From the NCBI RefSeq assembly GCF_018919485.1, contig NZ_JAHLMU010000001.1, positions 704,907 to 767,700 on the forward strand: a DNA stretch of 62,794 nucleotides. Reading direction: 5' to 3'. Position numbers and translations under genes: made by a program. The DNA is from Psychrobacter sp. TAE2020 (GTDB lineage: Bacteria; Pseudomonadota; Gammaproteobacteria; Pseudomonadales; Moraxellaceae). The notes under the pieces were generated by a model. The model was not told the origin of the DNA. It made no database searches and saw only the letters and a list, made by a program, of their open reading frames with translations. This document shows, in pieces, positions 38,147-47,858 of the stretch; the stretch's first letter is position 1, and every line of letters starts with the position of its first letter.

Positions 38147-38842
38147 CTATCTTGCCCGATTCCAAGCATCACGTGAAGCCATGCGTGCATCGTTCCATTC
38201 CATACGTGACTCCCCTTTGACTTCTTCCCATGAACGTCTTAAATCTGCTTCATGATCATCAAAATTTGCATCAGCAGGATAGCGAGCACGGTTAGCATAA
38301 CCTACTGCATAGGCCGGATGCATATCACGGTCAAATTCATAACCGTCTTTATAATAACCTACATTGGCATGCTCAGCGCGCCAGTAAGCTTCTTCACGGG
38401 TCGGATCAATAGCCTCTGCTGAGGCATGACCTGCAGTACCACCAGCAACCGCACCAATAGCACCTCCAATTAAGGTTCCCAATGGACCAGCCATAGAACC
38501 AATAGCGGCTCCTGCTATCGCACCACCTACGCCACCTACAGTAGTCCCTACTGGATGTGAACCTGGCTCACCAGTGATAATGTCGGCATTCAAATCTTTT
38601 CTAGTTTCTTTTGACATGTGCTTTACTTCACTACGATCAATATTGCTAGGGTCGTTAGTGACTACTCTTCTATCGACCACTTCTGGGTCTGCCATCCTAC
38701 GGGCATTATCATCAATAATGCGCTCTTTGTCAGCGACTTCCATATTATCGCTAGTGAGTACATGATCAGTTTCAGTGATGACACGGCCATTAGCATCAAC
38801 TCTATGGCTAGTGTTATCTATGATATTGTCATTGTCTTTCAT
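38147..38842 (-). CDS. glycine-zipper domain protein
   Basis: 231 aa, no signal peptide. Residues about 100-145 form a glycine zipper (VGGVGGAIAGAAIG then IGGAIGAVAGGTAG), a membrane-inserting GxxxG helical hairpin. It is flanked by a charged N-terminal part and a C-terminal part rich in Tyr, Arg, Asp and Trp (repeat-like YWRAEHANVGYYKDGYEFDRDMHPAYAVGYANRAR region). Such proteins are common in Moraxellaceae and often stress-related, but their role is not established. AAAGGGA precedes the ATG. It is monocistronic, with its own terminator. Confidence 0.75.
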   Translation of the reverse strand: MKDNDNIIDNTSHRVDANGRVITETDHVLTSDNMEVADKERIIDDNARRMADPEVVDRRVVTNDPSNIDRSEVKHMSKETRKDLNADIITGEPGSHPVGTTVGGVGGAIAGAAIGSMAGPLGTLIGGAIGAVAGGTAGHASAEAIDPTREEAYWRAEHANVGYYKDGYEFDRDMHPAYAVGYANRARYPADANFDDHEADLRRSWEEVKGESRMEWNDARMASRDAWNRAR

Positions 38843-39147
38843 AATAGTATCCCTTTATTATTTATTGATTTATACAAAATTGAAGCCCTATCAAAACAGG
38901 CTAATTAAAAACGAACTCATCAAGCGTAAATCAATAATCTTTATATTTTTTAGACGCTTTACTTATTACAGCTTATGCTTGATTACCCTTATTAGTATAG
39001 GGATATTATAATATCGACTGCTAGATTGATTATGTAATCTATGTCAGCATCTCGATTATCTTGCGTTACAGCTTGTGTACTTATGACAAAGTTGCATAAC
39101 TAGTTAGCAGTTAAAGTAAAAGGCGTTACTTAGAGCTACTTGTCATC
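38843..39147. other. 305-bp intergenic region with palindrome
   Basis: Spacer between glpK and the glycine-zipper gene, both on the minus strand. It contains a perfect 14-bp palindrome GATATTATAATATC (39002-39015), which includes a TATAAT on either strand, next to a CCCT/AGGG hairpin (about 38983-39002). It may be a promoter/operator for the glycine-zipper gene. Confidence 0.35.
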
Positions 39148-40746
39148 TTAGTCCATCATGGCTTTTCTAAGCGCTCGCTGCCATTTCTCCAGATGAGTAT
39201 CTCGCTTATCTTTAGCCATGTTTGGCTCAAAAATCCGCTCTACCTTCCAAGACGACGACATCGTCGATTGATCATATAAGCCGGTTTTTAGCCCTGCCAG
39301 TAAAGCTACTCCTTTAGCGGTAATCTCAGTATCTTGTGGCCGCAGTACTGGCACGCCTAGTAAGTCAGCTTGAAATTGCATCAGCAGATCATTATTAGCA
39401 GCACCGCCATCGACCCGTAGCTCAGTTAGGGGATGCGGACTGTCTTTTTGCATAGCTATTAGTACATCGTAAGTCTGATAAGCTATTGATTCAAGTGCAG
39501 CGCGAGCAATATGAGCTTTAGTAGTGCCACGATTCATCCCACTAATACTGGCGCTAATATCAGAGCGCCAATAGGGAGCTCCTAGACCAGTAAAGGCTGG
39601 TAGCAATACCACCTCTTCACTACTCTGTACTTGCTGGGCTAAGGTTTCGACATCGCAACTTTGTTCAATCATGCCTAAGTTATCTCTCAACCACTGGACG
39701 ATTGCTCCTGCCATAAACACGCTGCCTTCTAAGGCATAAGTGACTTCACGCTCCGGCTTAAAATTTGAAGCTTGTAGCAAGCGCTTACCTGAGTGCATAA
39801 TCTGACCAATAGATGAGCTGTCTGCTTTGCTTGCGCTGGTTTTTCGTTGCCAAGCGACCGTAGTCAACAGTCGATGCTCGCTAATTTTGGCAGTATTGCC
39901 AATATTCATCAGCATAAAACAACCCGTACCATAAGTGTTCTTTGCCATGCCAGCCTCTAGACAGCCTTGACCAAATAAGGCTGCCTGCTGATCCCCAAGT
40001 ACCGCTTGAATAGGAATTTGTTTGGCAAACAATCCTTTTTTCGTTTTACCAAAGTCGCCATCGGAAGGTAATACTTTAGGAAGTATGGACTGCGGAATAT
40101 TAAAAACAGTGCACAACTCATCTGACCAAGCTAACTTATGAATATCATATAACAAAGTGCGCGAAGCATTAGTAACATCTATAACATGCTCACCGCCTGT
40201 TAGCTGATAAATCAACCAGCTGTCTATAGTGCCTACAGCAACCTGCCCGATTTGATCGCTGTTGACTAGCGCCCTAATCTTCGGATTACGCTCCAACAGC
40301 CACGCAATCTTACTAGCGCTAAAGTAAGGATCTAAACGTAATCCAGTAATACGCTGCACTTGATTTTCCAAGTCAGCATTACCCTTGTAAGCACTAGGGT
40401 CAGCCAATTTTTGGCAATAATCTGCGCTGCGCCTATCTTGCCAAATAATCGCTGGTGCCAAAGCATTACCCGTTTTTTTATCCCAAATAACGATAGACTC
40501 ACGCTGGTTGGTAATAGCAATACTTGTCACATCAGTTGCTAGCAGTCCCGCTTGGTTAATCACATCATGAGCACAGCTAATTTGAGTCTGCCAAACTTGA
40601 CTAGCATCTTGTTCGACATAACCGGCCTTTGGCGTCTGTAGGCTGGTAGGCTTCTGTACTATTTTAATAGGTCGTGCTTGATCGTCGTACAAGATAGCTC
40701 TGCTGGAAGTAGTGCCTTGATCCAATGCTAATATATAGCCTGCCAT
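39148..40746 (-). CDS. glpK: glycerol kinase
   Basis: Cytosolic FGGY kinase: ATP + glycerol to glycerol 3-phosphate. The N-terminal LALDQGTTSSRAILYD (phosphate-1 loop), IAITNQRES, IIWQDRR and the C-terminal LRVDGGAANNDLLMQFQAD identify GlpK. 532 aa is about 30 longer than E. coli GlpK; the excess is one loop near residue 305-320 (TSASKADSS). GAGGAG lies before the ATG. glpF, glpD and glpR are not adjacent, so it is a lone gene here. Confidence 0.94.
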   Translation of the reverse strand: MAGYILALDQGTTSSRAILYDDQARPIKIVQKPTSLQTPKAGYVEQDASQVWQTQISCAHDVINQAGLLATDVTSIAITNQRESIVIWDKKTGNALAPAIIWQDRRSADYCQKLADPSAYKGNADLENQVQRITGLRLDPYFSASKIAWLLERNPKIRALVNSDQIGQVAVGTIDSWLIYQLTGGEHVIDVTNASRTLLYDIHKLAWSDELCTVFNIPQSILPKVLPSDGDFGKTKKGLFAKQIPIQAVLGDQQAALFGQGCLEAGMAKNTYGTGCFMLMNIGNTAKISEHRLLTTVAWQRKTSASKADSSSIGQIMHSGKRLLQASNFKPEREVTYALEGSVFMAGAIVQWLRDNLGMIEQSCDVETLAQQVQSSEEVVLLPAFTGLGAPYWRSDISASISGMNRGTTKAHIARAALESIAYQTYDVLIAMQKDSPHPLTELRVDGGAANNDLLMQFQADLLGVPVLRPQDTEITAKGVALLAGLKTGLYDQSTMSSSWKVERIFEPNMAKDKRDTHLEKWQRALRKAMMD

Positions 40747-41035
40747 TATTTTCTCCTCATTTTTTTATCTATTATTAATAGCGCTGAGTACATTAAAAGC
40801 AATTACTGGCTATGCCTGCCACTGTAGCAAAACCCAATGCTAAGCTACTAATAAATTTTTATGGCTTAGTTAATAATAATGCTATTATTAAGGCTGCAAC
40901 TATTGAGCTAACACAATCGATATTTTTATTCAATGCGTAAATAGAAACTAATGAGCATTGACCCGTCACGATTGTCGCACTACAGTGTACGCTTGGTTAT
41001 TCACCTACGCTTTTTAATTATCGGCTTCTCATACT

Positions 41036-42745
41036 ATGAAACTTGCTTTATCTGCACTCCCTGCTGCTATAGCGCTGATTGTGCTAGCAGGAACGTCAAG
41101 TCAAACATCAGCTAGTAGCTCTGTCGGAGCGCTTCCTAGTATCAGTACTAGTAGCTATGATAACGACGTACAAGACGGGGTAATGCCAGTGGCAACTACT
41201 CAAATTACTGACAGTGATTATGATAGCCATGCTGACAGACTACCGAGTGCTGCCAATAATACACGGCTTCTTAATAAGGCAGACGTTGCGCCGACTAGTA
41301 CGCTGGCGACTTTAAGAGACCCTATCACTGATAAGTATATTGAAAACAGCTATCCCTTGGAAGTTTCTAGCTTGTTAAGTCTAGAGCAAGCCCAAGCAGT
41401 TCTGCTGCAAGTCTCCCCAAAAATTGCTGCTAACGCAGCCGCCATTGCTGCCAGCAACTATCAAACGGATGCGCTTAGCACTATTGACAAACCTTTTGTT
41501 TTTGCGCAAGTTTCAGCCAGTGCTTATACTCTACAAGGAGATGTAGACCTCTCCGATATTAAGAACGGCATCATTAATGGCGTCAATAATGCAGGGGGCA
41601 ATATTGGTGAGATTATTCCCCCTATTCCCAATTTACCCCAACTGCCAAACTTCGGTGAACTGGTTGGCGATCGTCTACCAGACTCTTTTGAATTCAAACG
41701 CTCAGGAACACGTACAGGGGCAGGAGTTGGCGTAGCTTGGCCAGTCTATACCGCTGGGCGCACAGAAGCGCTAGTGGGAATATCAGATGCCCGCACTCAA
41801 GAGGCGGTTGCTGATAGTATCTTAGATAAGAATCAGCTTTATAATACTTTAATTGAGCGCTACTTTAAGGCGCAGCTAGCTATCATTGCCGCCTATTTAC
41901 GTGAAGATGCTTACGGTACTTTGCAGCAGACTGATCATATGGCTCAGAGTTTGTTTGAAGAAGGCTTTATATCACGTGTGGAGCGCTTAGAGGCACAATC
42001 AGCACTTGCTGACGCTAAAAGCGAGGCTATCAATGCCAATAATGATGCCCGTTTGGCGATGATCGCTTTACAGCGTTTACTACGTACCAATTACCGCATT
42101 AAGCCGACTACTCCGCTATTCGTATCTAGCAAACCACTGCCTGATGTCAGCTACTTTCAGGAGTTAGCCCTAACCAATCACCCAGGATTACAAAAAGTTG
42201 CGGCCAAACGTGCGCAGGCCCAGCAACTCCATGCCTTATCCGATACTGGATATAAGCCGACCGTGCTGCTGTATGGCTATGGTCAATTAGAAAGAGACCC
42301 GAGCTGGGTTACTGGGATTTCAGCCAGCTGGAAGCTTTGGGGTGGGCTGGATAAAACCGCAACCTTAGCCTCTAGTAACGCGAAGATACGTCAAGCGGAC
42401 TTATCAGAGATCGAAGTTAGTGATAATTTGTTATTACTAGTCGAAAAAAACTGGCACGATGTTAATAATGCGCAATCACGTTATCAAGCGCTACAGAGCA
42501 ATGTTGACTTAGCGGCTGAAGTATTGCGTTTACGGCGCTTGGGTCTACAAGAAGGGATTAATACTACTGTCGATGTGGTGCAAGCCCAAACCAAGTCACT
42601 TAAAGCTCGTACTGAGCAAGCACAAGCAGCAAATGACTATGTACAAGGGTTAGCCGCGTTAATGCAAAGCTGCGGTACTCCTTTGGCATTTAACGCTTAT
42701 GTGAATGCTGCTGATATTCGCCTACCGGCTTTGTATAGCCAATAA
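41036..42745 (+). CDS. TolC-family outer membrane efflux protein
   Basis: Outer-membrane channel for tripartite export. It has a signal peptide (about 1-26, ending near TSASS), then two outer-membrane-efflux repeats of helical coiled coil. LSLEQAQAVLLQVSPKIAANAAAIAASNYQ begins repeat one and YFQELALTNHPGLQKVAAKRAQAQ begins repeat two. 569 aa is about 100 longer than TolC; the extra is a Ser/Thr/Asp-rich N-terminal stretch. It lies first in a plus-strand series TolC, YihY, HlyD, ABC-2, ABC-2, so it is probably the outer exit of that exporter. Confidence 0.88.
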   Translation: MKLALSALPAAIALIVLAGTSSQTSASSSVGALPSISTSSYDNDVQDGVMPVATTQITDSDYDSHADRLPSAANNTRLLNKADVAPTSTLATLRDPITDKYIENSYPLEVSSLLSLEQAQAVLLQVSPKIAANAAAIAASNYQTDALSTIDKPFVFAQVSASAYTLQGDVDLSDIKNGIINGVNNAGGNIGEIIPPIPNLPQLPNFGELVGDRLPDSFEFKRSGTRTGAGVGVAWPVYTAGRTEALVGISDARTQEAVADSILDKNQLYNTLIERYFKAQLAIIAAYLREDAYGTLQQTDHMAQSLFEEGFISRVERLEAQSALADAKSEAINANNDARLAMIALQRLLRTNYRIKPTTPLFVSSKPLPDVSYFQELALTNHPGLQKVAAKRAQAQQLHALSDTGYKPTVLLYGYGQLERDPSWVTGISASWKLWGGLDKTATLASSNAKIRQADLSEIEVSDNLLLLVEKNWHDVNNAQSRYQALQSNVDLAAEVLRLRRLGLQEGINTTVDVVQAQTKSLKARTEQAQAANDYVQGLAALMQSCGTPLAFNAYVNAADIRLPALYSQ

Positions 42746-42840
42746 TATGGCCTGTAGCAAACTTATAGTCAGCACCTTATAATGCACTGCCAAACTTTTG
42801 TAACCTTATCCCTTATATCGAATATTAGAAGGCTAAGAAG

Positions 42841-42900
42841 ATGAGCTCTAAAAACTTTATCATCATCCCTGATAACTTTACCGCGTTGCCAACACTATGA
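42841..42900 (+). CDS. possible 19-codon leader peptide overlapping yihY-like start
   Basis: An ATG at 42841, preceded by AGAAGGCTAAGAAG, opens a 19-codon frame (MSSKNFIIIPDNFTALPTL). Its TGA stop overlaps the ATG of the next gene in ATGA. The downstream gene has no ribosome site of its own, so translational coupling through this short frame is plausible. The peptide itself matches nothing I know. Confidence 0.4.
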   Translation: MSSKNFIIIPDNFTALPTL

Positions 42901-43763
42901 CTATGAAACACCCCCAAATATCAAAATGGATGCAAATGCTTCTGCAGGCATGGCGCAATACTAGTAACTCTAACGTCTGGGCACATTGCGCCAGTGTAGG
43001 ATTTTTTGGCTTTTTGTCTATTTTTCCGGTAATGGCCGTATTTGTGCTGATTTATGGCCTAGCTTTTTCGCCTGTCGAAATGCAGGAACAAATTTCATTT
43101 TTGCGGCCTTTTATACCTACCACGGTATATGAAGTACTTGATGCGCGTTTGAGTCAGCTTATCTCTAACACCACTACCCGGCTTACCTTTAGCCTAGTGG
43201 TCTCAACCTCGTTAGCTCTTTATGCAGGCTCTCGTGGTATCAAGAACTTAATCATTCTAATCAATCTTGCTTTTCATATTGGCGAAGAGCGCAACTTTCT
43301 GCAAAGTCTTATTAGAGCGATCGGTCTGACCTTTGCAGCGCTCGTAGTATTTATTATAGCGCTGTCCTCTATCGCTGCGCTGCCATTAATAGCTGGTTAT
43401 TTTCCTTTTGGACCATTGGTAAAGACTATCGCGCTTTGGAGCAGATGGCCGATCTTGACTATTATCATATTCTTTAGCTTTTTGGGCCTTTATCGCTTTG
43501 CGCCAAACCGTGAAACCGTAAAGTTAAGCCAACTAGTACCAGGTTCTCTGTTAGCGACTGTTCTTTGGATACTACTATCTGGCCTATTTTCAATCTATGT
43601 ACAAAACTTTAATAATTATAGTGCCGAGTTTGGTGCGCTGTCAGCTGCGGTAGTAATAATGATGTGGTTATATTACTCAGCATTTATCGTGGCACTTGGG
43701 GCTGTTTTTAACTTTGAGATTGCCGAAAACGCTAGACCCCATGCTTTTCGAGTCTACCCTTAG
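42897..43763 (+). CDS. YihY/BrkB-family inner membrane protein
   Basis: 288-aa integral membrane protein with about six transmembrane segments. The family pattern is seen in AHCASVGFFGFLSIFPVMAVFVLIYGLAF, then LYAGSRGIKNLIILINLAF and the C-terminal YVQNFNNYSAEFGALSAAVVIMMWLYYSAFIVALGA. This is UPF0761/YihY (once misnamed RNase BN); the function is unknown. The ATG at 42897 lacks a ribosome site and overlaps the stop of a 19-codon frame (ATGA). It sits between the TolC and HlyD genes, 151 and 192 bases away, and may or may not belong to the exporter. Confidence 0.88.
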   Translation: MTMKHPQISKWMQMLLQAWRNTSNSNVWAHCASVGFFGFLSIFPVMAVFVLIYGLAFSPVEMQEQISFLRPFIPTTVYEVLDARLSQLISNTTTRLTFSLVVSTSLALYAGSRGIKNLIILINLAFHIGEERNFLQSLIRAIGLTFAALVVFIIALSSIAALPLIAGYFPFGPLVKTIALWSRWPILTIIIFFSFLGLYRFAPNRETVKLSQLVPGSLLATVLWILLSGLFSIYVQNFNNYSAEFGALSAAVVIMMWLYYSAFIVALGAVFNFEIAENARPHAFRVYP

Positions 43764-43955
43764 AGCCCGTACTAGATGCTTGATTAGGCCATGAAAAGCT
43801 ACTATAAAAAGTCATACTTACTGTCTGGGGATACTAGGCTGTTAGAAAAACTTAGCACTATTATTTATAGCGCAATCATTATCTATAAAACAATTATTCA
43901 TCTTTTGTAACAACCCTTTTATTATCCACTTTACTGCTCTAGGAAGTTCGCTATT

Positions 43956-45140
43956 ATGCCTGAATCTCATGATGAATCTGACCACTTAAATGACGCAGAC
44001 ATCGTTGATAACGAACCAACGGTTAGCACCTCTGATCCTAATAGTACGGAGCAAACAGTGCCTGCCTATGACCGTAGTAAGGGACAGGCTAAAAAACCCT
44101 CGTTAGTCAAAAAAACTATCTTGGCACTATTAGCTATAATAGTACTAGGCGTGATCGCATACGGACTGTTCAAAAGCAACCAAAGTAAAGAACCAGAAGT
44201 GATTACTCTGCAAGGGCAAATGCAGATGCAGCAAACTTCTATTGCCGCAAAAGTACCCGGCCGCATTGCACAGATATTAGTTACCGAAGGCGATAAGGTG
44301 GAGGTAGGTCAGCAACTCATCGAGATGGATTCGCCAGAGATTAATGCCAAGATTAATCAAGCGCAGGCCGGCAAGGAGTTGGCACAAAGTCAACTGGATA
44401 AAGCAGAAAATGGCGCACGCCCGCAAGAGATTGCGCAAGCTAAAGCGGCATGGCAAGCCAACAAAGCTGCCTCTGATTTGGCAGAAAACACTTATCAACG
44501 TATAAGTCGCCTGTATGAGGAGGGGCTAATGGCACGGCAGAAACGTGATGAATCATTTGCCCAGTACCAAGCCACCCAAGCACAAACGGAAGCGGCCCGC
44601 TTGCAGTATGATATAGCGATGGAAGGGGCGCGTAGTGAAGATAAGTCTGCTGCTACAGCGCAAGTGGCGCAAGTGGATGCTAAGTTAGAAGAAGCCTTAG
44701 TCGCTAAGCAAGAAGCCAACTTAAAAAGTCCGATTGCTGGCATTGTAGATAGTGTGATTGTCAGTCCTGGCGAGGTTATAGGTCAAGGCGTACCTTTACT
44801 AACCTTAGTCGATACTAATAAACAGTGGGTAGTGTTAAACGTTACTGAGACTTATCTTAATCAATTCGCCATTGGTCAGCAATTCACTGGCACTATTCCT
44901 GCTCTGTCCTCTACTGAGCGCCCTTATACTAAGCAATTTACCGTCTATGCAACCTCTACTTTATCTGACTTTGCTACTTGGCGACCAACCAATAATGACG
45001 ATGGCTTTGATGTACGCACCTTTGAGGTCAAAGCACGACCAACAACCCCAGACTCGCGTATTCGCTCAGGTATGAGTGTTATCGTACGTATTACTCCGCA
45101 AGCGGCCAGTCCATCGACTAGCAAGCAGACCCCAGAGTAA
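43956..45140 (+). CDS. HlyD-family membrane fusion protein
   Basis: Periplasmic adaptor of a tripartite exporter, 394 aa. An acidic cytoplasmic N-terminus (1-45) is followed by one transmembrane helix (about 50-70, ILALLAIIVLGVIAYGLF). A biotinyl-lipoyl-like half motif (SIAAKVPGRIAQILVTEGDKVEVGQQLIEMD) comes next, then a coiled-coil hairpin (about 130-250) and the second lipoyl half (LKSPIAGIVDSVIVSPGEVIGQGVPLLTLVD). AGGAAG precedes the ATG. The stop TAA is immediately followed by the ATG of the ABC-2 permease gene, so the two are co-translated. Confidence 0.92.
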   Translation: MPESHDESDHLNDADIVDNEPTVSTSDPNSTEQTVPAYDRSKGQAKKPSLVKKTILALLAIIVLGVIAYGLFKSNQSKEPEVITLQGQMQMQQTSIAAKVPGRIAQILVTEGDKVEVGQQLIEMDSPEINAKINQAQAGKELAQSQLDKAENGARPQEIAQAKAAWQANKAASDLAENTYQRISRLYEEGLMARQKRDESFAQYQATQAQTEAARLQYDIAMEGARSEDKSAATAQVAQVDAKLEEALVAKQEANLKSPIAGIVDSVIVSPGEVIGQGVPLLTLVDTNKQWVVLNVTETYLNQFAIGQQFTGTIPALSSTERPYTKQFTVYATSTLSDFATWRPTNNDDGFDVRTFEVKARPTTPDSRIRSGMSVIVRITPQAASPSTSKQTPE

Positions 45141-46490
45141 ATGATGCGTTTGACTCAAGCTTTTGTGCGTAGTGCTGCTTATGAGCGGCGATTCTTAGCC
45201 AAGAACCCATGGGATTTGGCAATGGTGCTGTGGATTCCTTTGGCAACTGTGTTGCTGATTTGGTGGATATTTTCGCAGACTCAAATCAGTGACTTGCCTA
45301 TTGGGGTGATTGACCAAGATCAAAGCCCTATGGCTAATACGCTAGTGCGCTACTTAGAAGCTAGTCCTGACATTACCATCGCTAACTTCTATAACTCGCC
45401 AGCTGCGGCCAAGGATGGGGTTTTGCAGTGTGATGTCTATGCACTAGTTATTATTCCAGAGAACTTCTCGCGTAATATTTTATCTGGTAAGCCGTCACCT
45501 ATCATCTTACAAGTTAATGCTCAATACGGTACCCATTCGGGTATTATTCAAAAAAGCGTACAGTCAGTAGCCGGTACTTTGTCCGCAGGCGTCGAGATTC
45601 AGCGCTTAGTCAAACAGGGTATCTCTCCTGCGCAAGCCGCTATCGCCTACTCACCTATTAATATCCAACGTACTAGCCTTTTCAATGCGGCGACTAACTA
45701 TCAACAGTTTTTGGCCTCAACGGTTATTCCAGCGTTATTGCATATTTTGGCTATGGTGATTGGTGCAACGACTATTGGTCGCGAGCTACGTGATAAGCAA
45801 CTGGGCCGTTGGTATCGCTTTATAGAGGGTCGATCTTCTAAATTGAGCTTAGCTACAGATAGTATTTTAAGCGCTGAAAACTCAGCAAATGACCATTTAA
45901 CAAGCAGTTCAGTGAGCAATGGCAATAATATAAAAGACCAGTCGGCCCTTACTAACCTAACGGCGCCAATAGCAGCTGTGACAAAATCAGTCAGTATCTC
46001 AGTATTGCTAGCAGGTTTAGCCGGTAAGTACTGTTGGCCAGCTCTGGCTTATAGTCTCTGGGCGCTCCTAGCAATTTGGTTAGCCACCCCGCAATATCCT
46101 ACTGCACTTAGCTCCTTACTAGCGACTTATATTGGCTTAGTATTATTAATGATGCTTTCGCTTTGGCTAGGGGCTATCTTTACTTTAGCCTCTTTCTCAC
46201 TGCGTGCAGGCTTATCGGCTACTGGCTTTATTTCTGCCCCTTCCTATGCTTTTGCTGGTGTTACTTTTCCTTATATTGCTATTAGTGATAGCGCTAAGCA
46301 TTGGTCAGATATGCTACCTTTAACCTATTATCTCAAATTACATATAGCACAATTACAAATGCACGCCCCACTCGCCGTTTCATTGTCTATCGTTTATGGG
46401 TTAGCGCTAGCCACTATCATTGCTATGTTGCTGACCGCATTACTTAGCAAACGTGCATTGGCAAATCCTCAACGCTGGGGGGCACGCTAA
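45141..46490 (+). CDS. ABC-2 type transporter permease (first of pair)
   Basis: 449-aa inner-membrane permease. One N-terminal transmembrane helix (about 28-46) is followed by a large periplasmic domain opening with LPIGVIDQDQSPMANTLVRYLEASP, then five or more helices in the C-terminal half (about 188-440), interrupted by a Ser/Asn-rich hydrophilic loop (about 230-285). This is the ABC2_membrane_3 topology of YhhJ/YbhS-like exporters. It starts directly after the HlyD stop codon and ends in TAATG shared with the next permease. No ATPase is fused. Confidence 0.88.
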   Translation: MMRLTQAFVRSAAYERRFLAKNPWDLAMVLWIPLATVLLIWWIFSQTQISDLPIGVIDQDQSPMANTLVRYLEASPDITIANFYNSPAAAKDGVLQCDVYALVIIPENFSRNILSGKPSPIILQVNAQYGTHSGIIQKSVQSVAGTLSAGVEIQRLVKQGISPAQAAIAYSPINIQRTSLFNAATNYQQFLASTVIPALLHILAMVIGATTIGRELRDKQLGRWYRFIEGRSSKLSLATDSILSAENSANDHLTSSSVSNGNNIKDQSALTNLTAPIAAVTKSVSISVLLAGLAGKYCWPALAYSLWALLAIWLATPQYPTALSSLLATYIGLVLLMMLSLWLGAIFTLASFSLRAGLSATGFISAPSYAFAGVTFPYIAISDSAKHWSDMLPLTYYLKLHIAQLQMHAPLAVSLSIVYGLALATIIAMLLTALLSKRALANPQRWGAR

Positions 46491-47680
46491 TGTCAGCCTC
46501 TAACAATACTAAAAACGCTAAAAATCTGAATAAAGTCTCCTCGCCAACTACTTTTTGGACGAGCTTTTTGCAAACCTTTAAAGATGTTTTTAAGGACAGC
46601 GGTGTGGTGCTGATGCTGCTTATCGCCCCTGTTATTTACGGTTTCTTTTATCCATGGCCCTACTCCAGTGAGGTAGTCAACCATGTGCCAGTCGGCATTA
46701 TCGATAACGATAACAGTCAGCTATCTCGTACTATCGTGCGCTATGCTAATGCCAGTCCGCAGTTAGATACTCAAGGCTTTATTAATGAGCAACAGGCTAA
46801 AGAGGCTATTTGGTCTAATGATATCGCTGGCTATATGATTATTCCAAGCGGTCTTGAGCGGCAAGTGTTGTCAGGTAAAGCCGCTAGTGTCAGCGTCTTA
46901 GGTAATGGCGGCTATTTTATTTTAAATAAGAACGTACAGTTAGGATTTTTAAAAGCGGTAAGTACCGTATCAGCTGGTATCGAAGTCAAAAAAAATGTCG
47001 CCCAAGGCGCTTATCTAGCAACAGCAGCCAGTAAGACTCAAGCGGTGCCGCTACAGATTATCCCGCTGTATAATCAAACCGAAGGATATGGCGCTTATGT
47101 AGTGCCAGCAGTGGCTATATTGATCCTCCAGCAGACCTTACTGATGGCGACAGCTATGTTAGTTGGTACTTGGTATGAGCAGCGTCGTCATGCTACTAGC
47201 GTGCGCGGCTGGCTGGGTCGTATTATGGCGCTGAGTATGCTCAGCTTCGTTGTAGGCTGCTTTTATTATGGCTGGGCGTTTGAGCTGCATCATTATTCGC
47301 GCGGCCAGAATATACTGGGTAGCTTGTTATTCTTGACGATTTTTTGCCCAACGGTCGCTACGCTTGGCTGCGTACTTGGCTTATGGTTTCGCCAGCGTGA
47401 ACGTAGTTTGCAGATATTAGTCTTCAGCTCGCTACCGATATTCTTTGTTAGCGGCTATCCATGGCCTGCCAATCAGCTGCCTGAAGTATTACAGATCATA
47501 CGCTGGCTAGTACCTACTACTCCTGGGTTAAATATGTCAGTGCAAATGAATCAAATGGGTGCTAGCGTTGCCCAAGTAGCTAGCGGATTTTATGCGCTGG
47601 CAGGATTGTGGAGTTTTTACTTTATCCTCTTACTTATCTTTCGCTGGCGTACTCAGCCTAACTGTGAAAACAGTAAATGA
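46490..47680 (+). CDS. ABC-2 type transporter permease (second of pair)
   Basis: 396-aa inner-membrane permease homologous to its upstream neighbour: VPVGIIDNDNSQLSRTIVRYANASPQLDTQGF parallels the VIDQDQSPMANTLVRYLEASP segment there. One N-terminal helix, a periplasmic domain (about 60-205) and a six-helix C-terminal domain follow the same plan. It overlaps the upstream gene by one base (TAATG). The pair likely forms a heterodimer with HlyD and TolC. No ATP-binding subunit is encoded in the cluster. Confidence 0.88.
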   Translation: MSASNNTKNAKNLNKVSSPTTFWTSFLQTFKDVFKDSGVVLMLLIAPVIYGFFYPWPYSSEVVNHVPVGIIDNDNSQLSRTIVRYANASPQLDTQGFINEQQAKEAIWSNDIAGYMIIPSGLERQVLSGKAASVSVLGNGGYFILNKNVQLGFLKAVSTVSAGIEVKKNVAQGAYLATAASKTQAVPLQIIPLYNQTEGYGAYVVPAVAILILQQTLLMATAMLVGTWYEQRRHATSVRGWLGRIMALSMLSFVVGCFYYGWAFELHHYSRGQNILGSLLFLTIFCPTVATLGCVLGLWFRQRERSLQILVFSSLPIFFVSGYPWPANQLPEVLQIIRWLVPTTPGLNMSVQMNQMGASVAQVASGFYALAGLWSFYFILLLIFRWRTQPNCENSK

Positions 47681-47794
47681 TCTTAATATCCGTAGGTTAG
47701 CACTCACGCTACTTATCGGATAAATTTGTATTTTGTATAAAGCCTGTCTTTTTGAATGACTCAATCCATCCTACAAAAACCCTAACCACGAAGC

Positions 47795-47831
47795 AAAAAA
47801 AGCGCCTGTAAAATATACAGACGCTTTTTTA
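47795..47831. terminator. bidirectional terminator between the ABC-2 cluster and sthA
   Basis: AAAAAAGCG-CTGTA and TACAG-CGCTTTTTT form a long stem with a C/A mismatch, flanked by A and T runs. It is shared by the converging permease and sthA genes. Confidence 0.85.
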
Positions 47832-47858
47832 TTGCTATCAAATTGGCTTTTTTAAGGG

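Noticed and set aside
38007..38255. 82-codon plus-strand frame overlapping the glycine-zipper gene end
   Set aside because: Its C-terminal half is antisense to a supported gene and the rest is AT-rich spacer.
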